Source: Bacillota bacterium
GTDB lineage: Bacteria; Bacillota; Clostridia; Lachnospirales; Lachnospiraceae
DNA length: 17,027 bases
Assembly: GCA_023411225.1 (NCBI GenBank)
Contig: JAEYPA010000006.1
Span: forward strand, 1 to 17,027
Reading direction: 5' to 3'
The notes beneath the pieces are model-generated. The model did no database searches. It was not told the DNA's origin and saw only the letters and a list, made by a program, of their open reading frames with translations. Of the stretch, positions 7,658 through 15,171 are shown in pieces; the first letter of the stretch is position 1; each line of letters starts with the position of its first letter. The translations under genes were made by a program, and so were the position numbers.

Positions 7658-8647
7658 CTATTTTCTTGCTACATATTTTCTAATATCAAGTGAGATAGCT
7701 ACAAATATTACAATACCTATTGCAATATATTGAGCATTTGCATCTACCCCTAAGTATTGAAGCGCTGCTTTCAACAATTCAAACACTGCAACACCGACGA
7801 TGGCAGAAGATACTTTACCTCGACCACCTGTTACAGATACACCACCGATAGTACACGCTGCAATTGCTTCCATTTCATAACCATATCCTAAGTTAACAGA
7901 AGCACCACCAGCCTTTGCGCCAAGCATGAATCCCGCTAAGCCATACATAGCAGCTGCTTTTACATAAATAAGTACTAATGTTTTTTTAACTGGTACACCA
8001 GCTACTGCTGCCGCCTGTGAATTACCACCAATTGCATACATGTATTTTCCATGACGTGTCATATTAAATATAAACCATGTCAAAATCGACACAAGCGCCG
8101 CAATCCATATCAGCCAGCTAATTCCTAGGAAGTTACCGGTTGCAATGTCTGTATAAGATTTTACATATCCACCAAGAGGAGTTGCTCCGGTATAAATTAA
8201 GGATATACCATATACAATTTCCATCATAGCTAAGGTTGCTATAAATGGTGGGACGTTCAAATAAGCGATGAACAATCCAGTAATACAACCGAATACTCCA
8301 CAGATAGCCATTACGATAAGTAACGCAACAATTACATTTAGTGGCTGCATATCTGGAAAGAATTTATTGGAGTAATCGATCCTCTGCAACAGGGTACCTG
8401 CAATACATGCTGCAAACCCGATCATTCGTCCTGCTGACAAGTCACATCCTGCTGTAATAACACAACCAGCAATACCAAGTGCAATTACCAAACGTGAACT
8501 CATATTCATCAGTATGTTTGTTAAGTTATCACCGGTCAGAAAATTAGCACAGGTTAACCCAGTATACACAACAAGAATAAACATAACAATAATTACACCA
8601 TTGTTTATAAAAAAATCTTTTACTTTAAGTTTTTTTGATTTTACCAT
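7658..8647 (-). CDS. mglC: Galactose/methyl-galactoside ABC transporter permease MglC
   Basis: This 329-residue membrane protein has about eight to ten hydrophobic segments. It carries the family's characteristic stretch CDLSAGRMIGFAACIAGTLL near residues 60-80, where E. coli MglC has a GTDLSAGR motif. Other matching blocks are FIATLAMMEIVYGISLIYTGA and IAACTIGGVSVTGGRGKV, and a C-terminus in SLDIRKY also resembles E. coli MglC. It forms the transmembrane channel of the sugar importer with MglA and receives ligand from MglB. The start was set at ATG 8647, with AGGAG 7 bases upstream. The longer frame starts with GTG at 8674 and places that ribosome site inside the gene. It follows mglA after 76 bases and is followed by a strong terminator, so it closes the mgl operon. 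E. coli MglC is 336 residues, in line with this length. Confidence 0.95.
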   Translation of the reverse strand: MVKSKKLKVKDFFINNGVIIVMFILVVYTGLTCANFLTGDNLTNILMNMSSRLVIALGIAGCVITAGCDLSAGRMIGFAACIAGTLLQRIDYSNKFFPDMQPLNVIVALLIVMAICGVFGCITGLFIAYLNVPPFIATLAMMEIVYGISLIYTGATPLGGYVKSYTDIATGNFLGISWLIWIAALVSILTWFIFNMTRHGKYMYAIGGNSQAAAVAGVPVKKTLVLIYVKAAAMYGLAGFMLGAKAGGASVNLGYGYEMEAIAACTIGGVSVTGGRGKVSSAIVGVAVFELLKAALQYLGVDANAQYIAIGIVIFVAISLDIRKYVARK

Positions 8648-8723
8648 TTCCCCACTCCTGTCTGCATGTTTCACATGCTATAGTCTCAGAGCATAATCCA
8701 CCTTTTATTGGGCTTACTCTCTA

Positions 8724-10232
8724 TCAGAATTGTGTAGCAAAGCTCATAACCTTTGCCTGTGTCATATCTTCTGCTTTGTCAAGCTCACCAGTAAGTTTAC
8801 CATTACACATTACATACACTCTGTCAGCCATCCCAAGAAGTTCTGACATCTCGGAAGAAACCATGATGATAGCTTTTCCCTTACTTGCAAGATCGTTGAT
8901 GATTTCATAGATTTCATGCTTTGCACCTACATCAATACCACGGGTAGGCTCATCCATAATCAATACATCCGGATCATTGGCAAGCCATCTGGAAACGATA
9001 ACCTTTTGCTGATTTCCACCAGATAGATTTGAAATATGTTCTTTCATACTTGGAGTCTTTATACTTAACATTTCTATACTATTATCCACAATAGAATTTA
9101 TCTTCTTATGATTTAATACAAATCCTGCCTTTAGATGCTTATTGTATACGGAGATACCTACGTTATCTTTAATTGACAGGCAACCAAAGATACCATTTCC
9201 ACGACGATCTTCCGTAATTAGTCCAATTCCTGCATTCATGGCATCGATTGGATGTTTGATCTTCACTTGTTTTCCACGAATATAAATTTCACCAGAAGCA
9301 ATTGCTCTTATTCCAAAAATACCTTCCATCAGTTCAGTTCTTTGTGCTCCTACCAAGCCACCAAATCCAAGCACTTCCCCTTTACGTATGTTAAAACTTA
9401 CATCCTGGAATGATTTTTCATGAATTGAGGATAAATGTTTTACCTCCATGACTACTTCTCCGAGCTCATTTTCCTTCTTTGGATATACATTCGTAAGCTC
9501 ACGACCAACCATCTTTGCAATGATCTGCTCTGTTGTCAAATCACTTACAGACCATGTTCCGACATAGGTTCCGTCACGCATAATTGTTATATCATCGGAA
9601 ATCTGTTTGATCTCATCCATTTTATGGGAGATATATACCATTGAAACTCCCCTGCTTTTTAAATCTTTCATTATGTTAAACAGCGCTTCCACTTCTTTTT
9701 CAGAAAGCGATGATGTTGGTTCATCAAATATAACAACTTTTGCCTGTTGTGAAACTGCCTTTGCAATTTCTACAGACTGCATTTGCCCAATTGATAATGT
9801 TCCGAGTTCTGCTTTTGGATCAAAGTCTAATTTTACTTCTTCTAACCATTTCTTAGTATCTTCATGCATTTTCTTATGGTCAATTACCTTGATTGGTCCA
9901 TAATGTTTTACTGGAAATCTTCCTAAATAGAGATTCTCCGCAACACTCCTTGCAGGAATTGGTTGTAATTCCTGATGTACCATTGCAATACCATATCGCA
10001 TTGCATCATCCGGATTGGAAATATGGATAGTTTCGCCATCCAGTATGATTTCTCCTTCATCCATATTGTAGATACCAAAGAGACATTTCATCAAGGTAGA
10101 CTTACCTGCACCATTCTCCCCCATGAGTGCATGGATTGTTCCAGGGCGAAGAGATAATTGTACATTATCTAATGCCTTAACGCCAGGAAAGCTTTTACTA
10201 ATGCCTTTAAGCTCCAGTTTATACTCAGCCAT
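8724..10232 (-). CDS. mglA: Galactose/methyl-galactoside ABC transporter ATP-binding protein MglA
   Basis: This is a 502-residue double ABC ATPase of the sugar type (MglA/RbsA/XylG). The first domain has Walker A GENGAGKST (about 38-46), signature LSIGQ and Walker B VVIFDEPTSSLS. The second domain has the degenerate Walker A normal for this family (GLVGAQRTE, without the GK-S/T core), with signature LSGGNQQK and Walker B VLIMDEPTRGIDVG. It is a cytoplasmic protein that drives uptake through MglC. The start is ATG 10232, with AGGAGG 7 bases upstream. The longer frame from GTG 10247 merely translates the ribosome site. The stop TGA is followed at once by TAG. It sits between mglB (174 bases upstream, with a stem-loop in the gap) and mglC. 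The specificity assignment leans on the neighbouring MglB and MglC. Confidence 0.95.
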   Translation of the reverse strand: MAEYKLELKGISKSFPGVKALDNVQLSLRPGTIHALMGENGAGKSTLMKCLFGIYNMDEGEIILDGETIHISNPDDAMRYGIAMVHQELQPIPARSVAENLYLGRFPVKHYGPIKVIDHKKMHEDTKKWLEEVKLDFDPKAELGTLSIGQMQSVEIAKAVSQQAKVVIFDEPTSSLSEKEVEALFNIMKDLKSRGVSMVYISHKMDEIKQISDDITIMRDGTYVGTWSVSDLTTEQIIAKMVGRELTNVYPKKENELGEVVMEVKHLSSIHEKSFQDVSFNIRKGEVLGFGGLVGAQRTELMEGIFGIRAIASGEIYIRGKQVKIKHPIDAMNAGIGLITEDRRGNGIFGCLSIKDNVGISVYNKHLKAGFVLNHKKINSIVDNSIEMLSIKTPSMKEHISNLSGGNQQKVIVSRWLANDPDVLIMDEPTRGIDVGAKHEIYEIINDLASKGKAIIMVSSEMSELLGMADRVYVMCNGKLTGELDKAEDMTQAKVMSFATQF

Positions 10233-10342
10233 TCTTTGCCTCCTCACTTAATTCTGCGACCTTATACTTATTATCTGTTCAAAACTATTATGTAAGCGAT
10301 TCAATAGCTACTCCTATTTCATGCTTACCCTTTAACATCTTT

Positions 10343-10380
10343 AAAAAGGTGCGAATGCTAATGGTAACACCCACACCTTT
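10343..10380 (-). terminator. Stem-loop / partial terminator between mglB and mglA
   Basis: The arms 10345-10357 and 10368-10380 pair over 13 bp on the minus-strand RNA (three G-U pairs) around a 10-base loop. A short U run broken by AAAG follows. It begins 25 bases after the mglB stop. Such elements after binding-protein genes usually trim or stabilise transcripts so that the receptor is made in excess over MglA and MglC. Here it could act as a weak terminator, an RNA stabiliser, or both. Confidence 0.6.
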
Positions 10381-10405
10381 CCATACTTATATAGTTACAA
10401 ATCTA

Positions 10406-11527
10406 TTATTTCACCATATCAAGAATCTTCTGTGCGTTGTCTTTCGTTACTTTTACATAATCACAGCCGATATAGTATTCATTTGTTTTACCACTTATGA
10501 AATTAATGGCTGCATCTGCGGCACTATGTGACTGTGCAAAGTGATCGTTAAATACTGTACCAGTAACAGTTCCAGCAATAACGTCTTCCAATGCTTCAGA
10601 TAACGCGTCTACACCTACAAGATAAATATCTTTACCAACTGTACGTCCAGCAGCTTGGATAGATTGTAAAGCACCAAGTGCCATAGAGTCATTGTTACAG
10701 AAAACAACTTCAACATCTTTGCCATGTTGGCTTAAAGCATTAGTAACTAATTGTTGAGCAGTTGCCTGATCCCAGTTACCCACCTGATTATCAAGTTCGT
10801 TAACTTCTAATCCAGCATCTTTAACTGCTTTAACAGAAAACTCTGTTCTATACTTAGCATCTACGTTTTCTGGATCGCCCTGAATCATGATGTAATCAAC
10901 TTTACCATTACCATTCATATCAAGTTTGTCTTTTCCAAGTTCTGCAATCATTTCGCCCTGGTATGTACCAGACTGACGAGCGTCACATCCAACATATGTT
11001 ACATTCCATTTATTATCCTGCCATCTTTGCTCTTCCGCTTTATCTGGCTCACGGTTGATGTACACAAGAGGAATATTAGCTTTTACAACCATGTCTGTAA
11101 TTGTTTCTGCTGAGGAAGAGTTAACTGGATTAATAATAAGTACATCTACACCACTTGTAATAAAGTTCTGAATCTGATTTGTTTGTGTAGCCTGATCATT
11201 AGCACCATCCACAATTGTGATATTACTCTTTGTAAATCCCTTAGATACTAAATAATTCTCAATCTCTTTGCGGAACAATGTCATAAAGTTATCAGAGAAC
11301 TGATAGATACATACACCAACTTTTGCGTCTGCAAGGTTAACATTGGTTGCAGCCTTTGTTGCTTCAGCTGTTTTATCAGCAGCAGATGGCTGTGTAGATG
11401 CTGGTGCAGTCTGTTTTGCTGATGCAGAAGGGCTTGCTTCTGTGTCTTTTGAATTTTTGGAACATCCAGAAGCAAAGGATGCTACCATAGCTACAGTAAG
11501 AATTACAGCTACTATTTTCTTTTTCAT
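10406..11527 (-). CDS. mglB: Galactose/glucose-binding lipoprotein MglB (transporter receptor)
   Basis: This 373-residue protein has a lipoprotein signal with lipobox FASGC (Cys22) and a linker rich in Ser, Thr, Ala and Pro to about residue 60. A periplasmic-binding-protein domain follows. Positions matching E. coli MglB sugar contacts are D79 and F81 (SDNF), N158 (NRE), D223, R227, W252, N279 (CNNDSM), D307 and N327. The stacking-side His of E. coli MglB is replaced by Asn221 (PENVDAKYR). A calcium-type loop DMNGNGKVD (about 203-211) and Glu273 are kept. It is anchored outside the membrane and delivers sugar to MglC. The start is ATG 11527, with GGGAGG 7 bases upstream; an in-frame extension to 11554 would include that site. 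It is the first gene of mglBAC and follows a promoter with an AraC-type direct repeat. The exact sugar (galactose, glucose or a glycoside) is not settled by sequence. Confidence 0.93.
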   Translation of the reverse strand: MKKKIVAVILTVAMVASFASGCSKNSKDTEASPSASAKQTAPASTQPSAADKTAEATKAATNVNLADAKVGVCIYQFSDNFMTLFRKEIENYLVSKGFTKSNITIVDGANDQATQTNQIQNFITSGVDVLIINPVNSSSAETITDMVVKANIPLVYINREPDKAEEQRWQDNKWNVTYVGCDARQSGTYQGEMIAELGKDKLDMNGNGKVDYIMIQGDPENVDAKYRTEFSVKAVKDAGLEVNELDNQVGNWDQATAQQLVTNALSQHGKDVEVVFCNNDSMALGALQSIQAAGRTVGKDIYLVGVDALSEALEDVIAGTVTGTVFNDHFAQSHSAADAAINFISGKTNEYYIGCDYVKVTKDNAQKILDMVK

Positions 11528-11571
11528 TTTGAATCCTCCCGTAAATTTATACAATTTAAATTACAATTTGC

Positions 11572-11600
11572 ATTATATCAATATGAACTTTTAAAATTAA
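11572..11600 (-). promoter_or_regulatory. Predicted promoter of mglBAC, extended -10 with weak -35
   Basis: The minus strand reads TGATATAAT at 11572-11580, a perfect -10 with the TG extension. The best -35 at 17-bp spacing is TTAATT (11595-11600), only three of six matches. The start would be near 11565, giving a leader of about 38 bases. A strong extended -10 with a poor -35 is typical of activator-dependent promoters. No CcpA cre-like site was found nearby. Confidence 0.6.
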
Positions 11601-11603
11601 TAT

Positions 11604-11635
11604 AAAATTCTTTTCAGTTCCTTGAAAATTCTTTT
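11604..11635 (-). promoter_or_regulatory. 21-bp-phased direct repeat, candidate AraC/YesN operator
   Basis: The 11-mer AAAAGAATTTT (minus strand) occurs perfectly at 11625-11635 and 11604-11614, a period of exactly 21 bp. Relative to the predicted start (about 11565) the copies lie at about -60/-70 and -39/-49, directly upstream of the weak -35. Two direct half-sites two helical turns apart, abutting -35, is the arrangement used by AraC-type activators. The cognate protein is inferred to be the AraC-type response regulator at 5592-7193. Confidence 0.5.
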
Positions 11636-11655
11636 ATATATATTGTTAGGTATTT

Positions 11656-11673
11656 AATAAATGGAATAAATGG
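11656..11673. repeat. Two tandem 9-bp repeats upstream of the mgl promoter
   Basis: AATAAATGG occurs twice head to tail (11656-11664 and 11665-11673), about 90-108 bases before the predicted mglB start. It may be an accessory regulator site or a chance AT-rich duplication. Confidence 0.4.
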
Positions 11674-11730
11674 AATTATGCAATTTCACCGAAATACTAT
11701 ATGTTTCTGGATTAAAACATCTCATCAATT

Positions 11731-11789
11731 AAAAAAATGGCCTTGATCATCGAAACATCCGAAGATATTTTAACAATAATCAAAGCCAT
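11731..11789 (-). terminator. Intrinsic terminator of the O-acylation cluster
   Basis: On the minus strand the arms 11779-11789 and 11737-11747 form an 11-bp stem with one G-U pair around a 31-base loop. Part of the loop can itself fold. Seven T residues (plus-strand A run 11731-11737) follow directly. It lies 45 bases after the DHHW gene stop and separates that operon from the mgl promoter. Confidence 0.7.
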
Positions 11790-11798
11790 AAGGTTCTA

Positions 11799-11828
11799 CT
11801 TGGCAATAAGCAAATGGTTATTACCAAG
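11799..11828 (-). other. Stem-loop just after the DHHW gene
   Basis: The arms 11818-11828 and 11799-11809 form an 11-bp stem with one G-U pair on the minus-strand RNA and an 8-base loop. No T run follows, so it is more likely a 3'-end stabilising hairpin than a terminator. It starts 6 bases after the stop codon, ahead of the true terminator-like structure. Confidence 0.5.
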
Positions 11829-11833
11829 ATAAA

Positions 11834-13009
11834 CTATTTATTTATTTTTACCAGATTTGTATCAGAAATAAAATTATATACATTATATAAAATCAGGATA
11901 TCTGTTACCTTCTCCTCTTTCATTAATCGCTTTGTGCTTTTATTAAAGTACCGATAATCCAATAAGATTATTTTTTCATAGTGATTAGTTAAAAATGGTA
12001 CCATACAATGCGCAAAGGAGTCCTTCATCACTAATAGAGTTTTTCCATTCTTTATACTAGTATGAATCTTCACATAAGGATTATTACCACCTAGGAAAAC
12101 CGTATATTTATCCTTTTGCTTTAATCGATCCATATCATACAACCCATCTTTTTCCTTACTACCATCCTGTTTCAATGACATAGAGACTTTAGGTCCTTTT
12201 TTTAAGGAAAATAGTTCAATCGAATCCGCTTCTTTTTTTATATTAACCTTCGAATATGTGGATCCCCAAAAATCCGTAGCAACTACTTTTCGATCAAATT
12301 GATCTAATGCATAGGGGGACACCCCTCCGGCATTTGCCCAATCCATATACCCGTAGTATGCTCCTAGACTCGTCCAGTGATGATCGGTTTTATTAAAAAT
12401 ATACTCCTGTTTATGCCTTTTTAATGAATTACTTGCATCTATAAAGTTCTCTTCCCCAATCGTATCTTTTGCTTGCTTTAAATATGCAGTCTGATCATAC
12501 TCAATATTGTAATCAGGTAACCATTCAGGATAAATACCACTTATCGTAGGAACTAACATTAGGTTAATCGAATAGTTATCTTTATTGGTATCTATAAACT
12601 CTTTCACCTTTTGAAGATTATTACTTGCTAATGTACTATCTATAGCTTCTGCCTTATGTTCTTCAATCAGGTGATTCTTTGGAGCAAAATACACGCCATT
12701 GACCACTTTTTTTCCAAGTGCAAGTTCTGCATATACTTTCATTGCAATAAATTGATCTCGTGCTACAAACTGATCTGTAACATAGGTCTCATAGTCTCCG
12801 GTATAGGAACCCTTCAGCAAATAATCTAAGGAAAAACTCGGTTTACTCGCTAACACCCTATTCTCATTTTCTGAAAACTCTTTATCTGGTTTAATCACAC
12901 ATAAGAGTGAAATGCCCATCAATATCAATAAGAAGATACCTATTGTAACATAACTCCCGATTTTTTTTATTGTGGATTGATTAACTTCCTCTTGCTTAAT
13001 ATCTAACAT
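11834..13009 (-). CDS. DHHW-family (AlgJ/AlgX-like) SGNH protein for surface O-acylation
   Basis: This 391-residue protein has a single N-terminal membrane anchor (about residues 20-40) and an extracellular domain. The family-defining motif is TDHHWTSLGAY, with D209, H210, H211 and W212. The later motif LLVMKDSFAHCMVPFL supplies Ser331. In AlgX/AlgJ-type acetyltransferases an Asp-x-His pair and a distal Ser form the catalytic triad, and D209/H211/S331 fit that pattern. It starts 13 bases after the MBOAT stop, with a G-rich ribosome site (AGGGGGG), and is last in its operon. The usual partnership is that the MBOAT protein exports acyl groups and the DHHW/AlgJ partner transfers them to an exopolysaccharide or wall polymer. 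The acceptor polymer is unknown and no polysaccharide synthase lies in the window. Confidence 0.87.
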   Translation of the reverse strand: MLDIKQEEVNQSTIKKIGSYVTIGIFLLILMGISLLCVIKPDKEFSENENRVLASKPSFSLDYLLKGSYTGDYETYVTDQFVARDQFIAMKVYAELALGKKVVNGVYFAPKNHLIEEHKAEAIDSTLASNNLQKVKEFIDTNKDNYSINLMLVPTISGIYPEWLPDYNIEYDQTAYLKQAKDTIGEENFIDASNSLKRHKQEYIFNKTDHHWTSLGAYYGYMDWANAGGVSPYALDQFDRKVVATDFWGSTYSKVNIKKEADSIELFSLKKGPKVSMSLKQDGSKEKDGLYDMDRLKQKDKYTVFLGGNNPYVKIHTSIKNGKTLLVMKDSFAHCMVPFLTNHYEKIILLDYRYFNKSTKRLMKEEKVTDILILYNVYNFISDTNLVKINK

Positions 13010-13022
13010 TTACATTCCCCCC

Positions 13023-14453
13023 TTAAAACCTGAAGTATAAAAATGGGTTATAAGTACTGTCTACCAAGTATGCAATGCTCAGTACAAAAACAACCAATAA
13101 ATAAAGATTCTCTACTATAACATAACAATACTGTGGGAATGTTTTTGCTTTGCCAATCCATATGGATAATTTCCCTATCCATTTCTTTGGATAATCCGTA
13201 GCTCCTACAAGTAAAAGAAGGAGAAGAATGAGATTATTTGTTATAAAGTACATCGTCTCAGTATTTGCAAAACCTGCACCGGCTCCAAACATAGCCCCAA
13301 TATAGGAAAGTGCCTGTCCCATATCTCCAAACGCAAAGATTATCCAGCTAATCAATACTATTAGTATTGTATAAATGTGCTGTAAAATGGATGGTAATTT
13401 AGCAAGTAGCCTTGCCAGGAAAAACTTTTCAAGTAGTAGTAAGGCACCAAAATAAGCACCCCATACAACAAAGTTCCAACTTGCTCCATGCCAGAGACCT
13501 GTAAGTAGCCAGACAATAGCTATATTACGAATCTGTTTCGACTTGGAGCAACGATTGCCACCTAACGGAATATATAAATACTCTCTAAACCAGGTTCCAA
13601 GCGAAATATGCCATCTTCTCCAGAATTCTGTAATACTCTTAGAAAGATATGGATAGTTAAAGTTCTCCAAGAAGGTAAAGCCAAACATCTTACCCATACC
13701 GATTGCCATATCGGAATATCCAGAAAAATCGAAATATATCTGTAAGGCAAAAGCCAAGGCTCCGAGCCAGGCTGTAGCAGCTGGTAGCTCCCCAATTGGG
13801 ATGGTGGAAATCTGATCCCACACAATTCCTATATTATTTGCAAAGAGAACTTTCTTACCCAAGCCAGACATAAACCGCATAATGCCCTCTGAGAATTGGC
13901 TAACTGTTTCTTTTCTATGATCTAACTGTTCCGCTATAGTTTTATATTGTACAATAGGGCCGGCTATCAACTGTGGAAATAGCGTAACATATGTTCCAAA
14001 CGAAACTATGTTATGCTGAGCCTTACATATTCCCCAATATACGTCTATGACATAGGACATACTTTGGAAGGTATAAAAAGAAATACCGATTGGTAACGCA
14101 ATCTTAAGAACGACAAGATCTACCCCCGGAATGTTATTTATGTTTTCTGTAAGAAATCCTATATATTTAAAGAAACATAAAACGCCCAGATTGAGTATTA
14201 CGGAAATAATTAAAGTAGCCTTAGCTGCTACAGCTTTTTTTTGATTCATAAACTTTTCTAGCAACAACCCTGTTATGTAATCCACCAAGATGGTACCCAT
14301 CATCAAAAACACATAAGCTGGTTCTCCCCAAGCATAGAAAATAAGACTACTCACCAGCAAAATTAGATTCTTGAATTTTCTTGGAACTATGAAATACAAG
14401 AGAATAACAACAGGCAGGAAACGAAAAAGACATACTATACTACTAAATACCAT
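13023..14453 (-). CDS. MBOAT-family membrane O-acyltransferase (AlgI/DltB-like)
   Basis: This 476-residue polytopic membrane protein has about eleven hydrophobic segments and no signal peptide. MBOAT hallmarks are LFPQLIAGPIVQY (about 158-170), FDFSGYSDMAIGMGKMFGF (about 241-259), EFWRRWHISLGTWFREYLYIPLGG (about 276-299, His282) and TGLWHGASWNFV, in which His322 is the conserved catalytic histidine. The family moves an acyl group, often acetyl, from a cytoplasmic donor across the membrane to extracellular acceptors. AlgI (alginate) and DltB (teichoic acid) are the models. The ribosome site is AGGGAG, 6-7 bases before the ATG. An SGNH hydrolase and DUF4358 lipoprotein come before it and a DHHW protein follows. 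No dltA, dltC or alg gene adjoins, so the substrate is probably another surface glycan. Confidence 0.94.
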   Translation of the reverse strand: MVFSSIVCLFRFLPVVILLYFIVPRKFKNLILLVSSLIFYAWGEPAYVFLMMGTILVDYITGLLLEKFMNQKKAVAAKATLIISVILNLGVLCFFKYIGFLTENINNIPGVDLVVLKIALPIGISFYTFQSMSYVIDVYWGICKAQHNIVSFGTYVTLFPQLIAGPIVQYKTIAEQLDHRKETVSQFSEGIMRFMSGLGKKVLFANNIGIVWDQISTIPIGELPAATAWLGALAFALQIYFDFSGYSDMAIGMGKMFGFTFLENFNYPYLSKSITEFWRRWHISLGTWFREYLYIPLGGNRCSKSKQIRNIAIVWLLTGLWHGASWNFVVWGAYFGALLLLEKFFLARLLAKLPSILQHIYTILIVLISWIIFAFGDMGQALSYIGAMFGAGAGFANTETMYFITNNLILLLLLLVGATDYPKKWIGKLSIWIGKAKTFPQYCYVIVENLYLLVVFVLSIAYLVDSTYNPFLYFRF

Positions 14454-14469
14454 ACATTTCTCCCTTTGT

Positions 14470-14509
14470 CATAAATAAAAGGAAGATGCAGACATAAAGT
14501 CTACTTCCT
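14470..14509 (-). terminator. Terminator-like hairpin between the DUF4358 and MBOAT genes
   Basis: The arms 14504-14509/14480-14485 (6 bp) and 14499-14502/14490-14493 (4 bp) are joined by a small asymmetric internal loop. On the minus strand TTTTATTTAT follows. It sits 17 bases after the DUF4358 stop and before the MBOAT ribosome site, so it may attenuate expression of the last two genes. Stability is moderate. Confidence 0.5.
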
Positions 14510-14526
14510 CCTTCTAAAGAATATTT

Positions 14527-15153
14527 CTATGACATTATTCCTTTCTTTAAAAGTACCTGTTCTATTTTATCATTAGCATTTGAAACACAAAGGATTACGT
14601 ACTTTCCATTTACCACTAACACCGGGTTCTTTAACTTGCTGATTTCCTGTGGCAGGTAATCCTCATTTTGGCTAATGTCATCCTTTAACTTCTGGCTTAG
14701 TGCTTCCTTAATTTGACTAGCACTTGCTTCATCCTTGGCCTCCACTACTACGATTTGTTCAGCAGATGCACCAGATCCCACATATGCAGCCTTGGCAGTT
14801 ACCATTTGTAAATCTACCGTCTGGAACACTACATCAAACATATCATCTTCAAGTTCAGACATTTCATCTGTGTAGTCTCCGGATTCAAATAACTCTTTTG
14901 CCAATGAAGTGACATCTATATTGGATGTCTGTGGCTCTTCTGTCTTTGCTACCGGACTTGCCGTTGCACTTACTGCTGGGCTTGGCAATGCGCTTTCCGT
15001 TACACTAGGTGACTCACTTTTTTGAGGACTTGGTGAGGACTTACCACTACCACTTCCACAACTGATTAATCCAACTGCTACTATCGTAAAGAAGAATACT
15101 CCCCCTACTCTCTTAGCTCTCACCATTAATTTATCCGTAACTTTTATGTTCAT
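14527..15153 (-). CDS. DUF4358 lipoprotein
   Basis: This 208-residue protein has a basic N-terminus, a hydrophobic stretch at about residues 17-31 and a lipobox LISC (Cys32). A Ser/Pro-rich spacer follows to about residue 75, then a compact domain of about 130 residues. The domain pattern fits DUF4358: an acidic segment, a paired AEQIVVVEAKDEASASQIKEAL helix region, then LKDDISQNEDYLPQEISKL, a buried strand VLVVNGKYVILCVS and a Lys-rich end. No catalytic motif is apparent. GGAGG lies 9 bases before the ATG, and the gene begins 18 bases after the SGNH hydrolase stop. DUF4358 lipoproteins are often met beside MBOAT and SGNH/DHHW genes in Clostridia (recalled, not searched). A role as extracellular accessory of the acylation machinery is inferred from context. 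Confidence 0.8.
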   Translation of the reverse strand: MNIKVTDKLMVRAKRVGGVFFFTIVAVGLISCGSGSGKSSPSPQKSESPSVTESALPSPAVSATASPVAKTEEPQTSNIDVTSLAKELFESGDYTDEMSELEDDMFDVVFQTVDLQMVTAKAAYVGSGASAEQIVVVEAKDEASASQIKEALSQKLKDDISQNEDYLPQEISKLKNPVLVVNGKYVILCVSNANDKIEQVLLKKGIMS

Positions 15154-15171
15154 CTCATAATTCCTCCATAA

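Noticed and set aside
7658..7690. Direct repeat AGAAAATA with 15-bp period upstream of the sensory-operon promoter
   Set aside because: It falls in the last codons of mglC and follows from repeated Arg-Lys codons. The spacing does not match the mgl operator candidate.
10233..10247. GTG start for mglA
   Set aside because: The five added codons are the Shine-Dalgarno sequence itself, and ATG 10232 has ideal spacing to it.
11281..11475. Gln/Leu-rich 64-residue frame overlapping mglB
   Set aside because: It is an out-of-frame reading of the repetitive linker codons of mglB and has no ribosome site of its own.
11528..11730. CcpA catabolite-repression (cre) site at the mgl promoter
   Set aside because: No match with the required central CG and flanking pattern was found near the promoter.
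13562..13825. 87-residue frame inside the MBOAT gene
   Set aside because: It is an alternative frame within a gene with clear family motifs, and shows no independent start signal.
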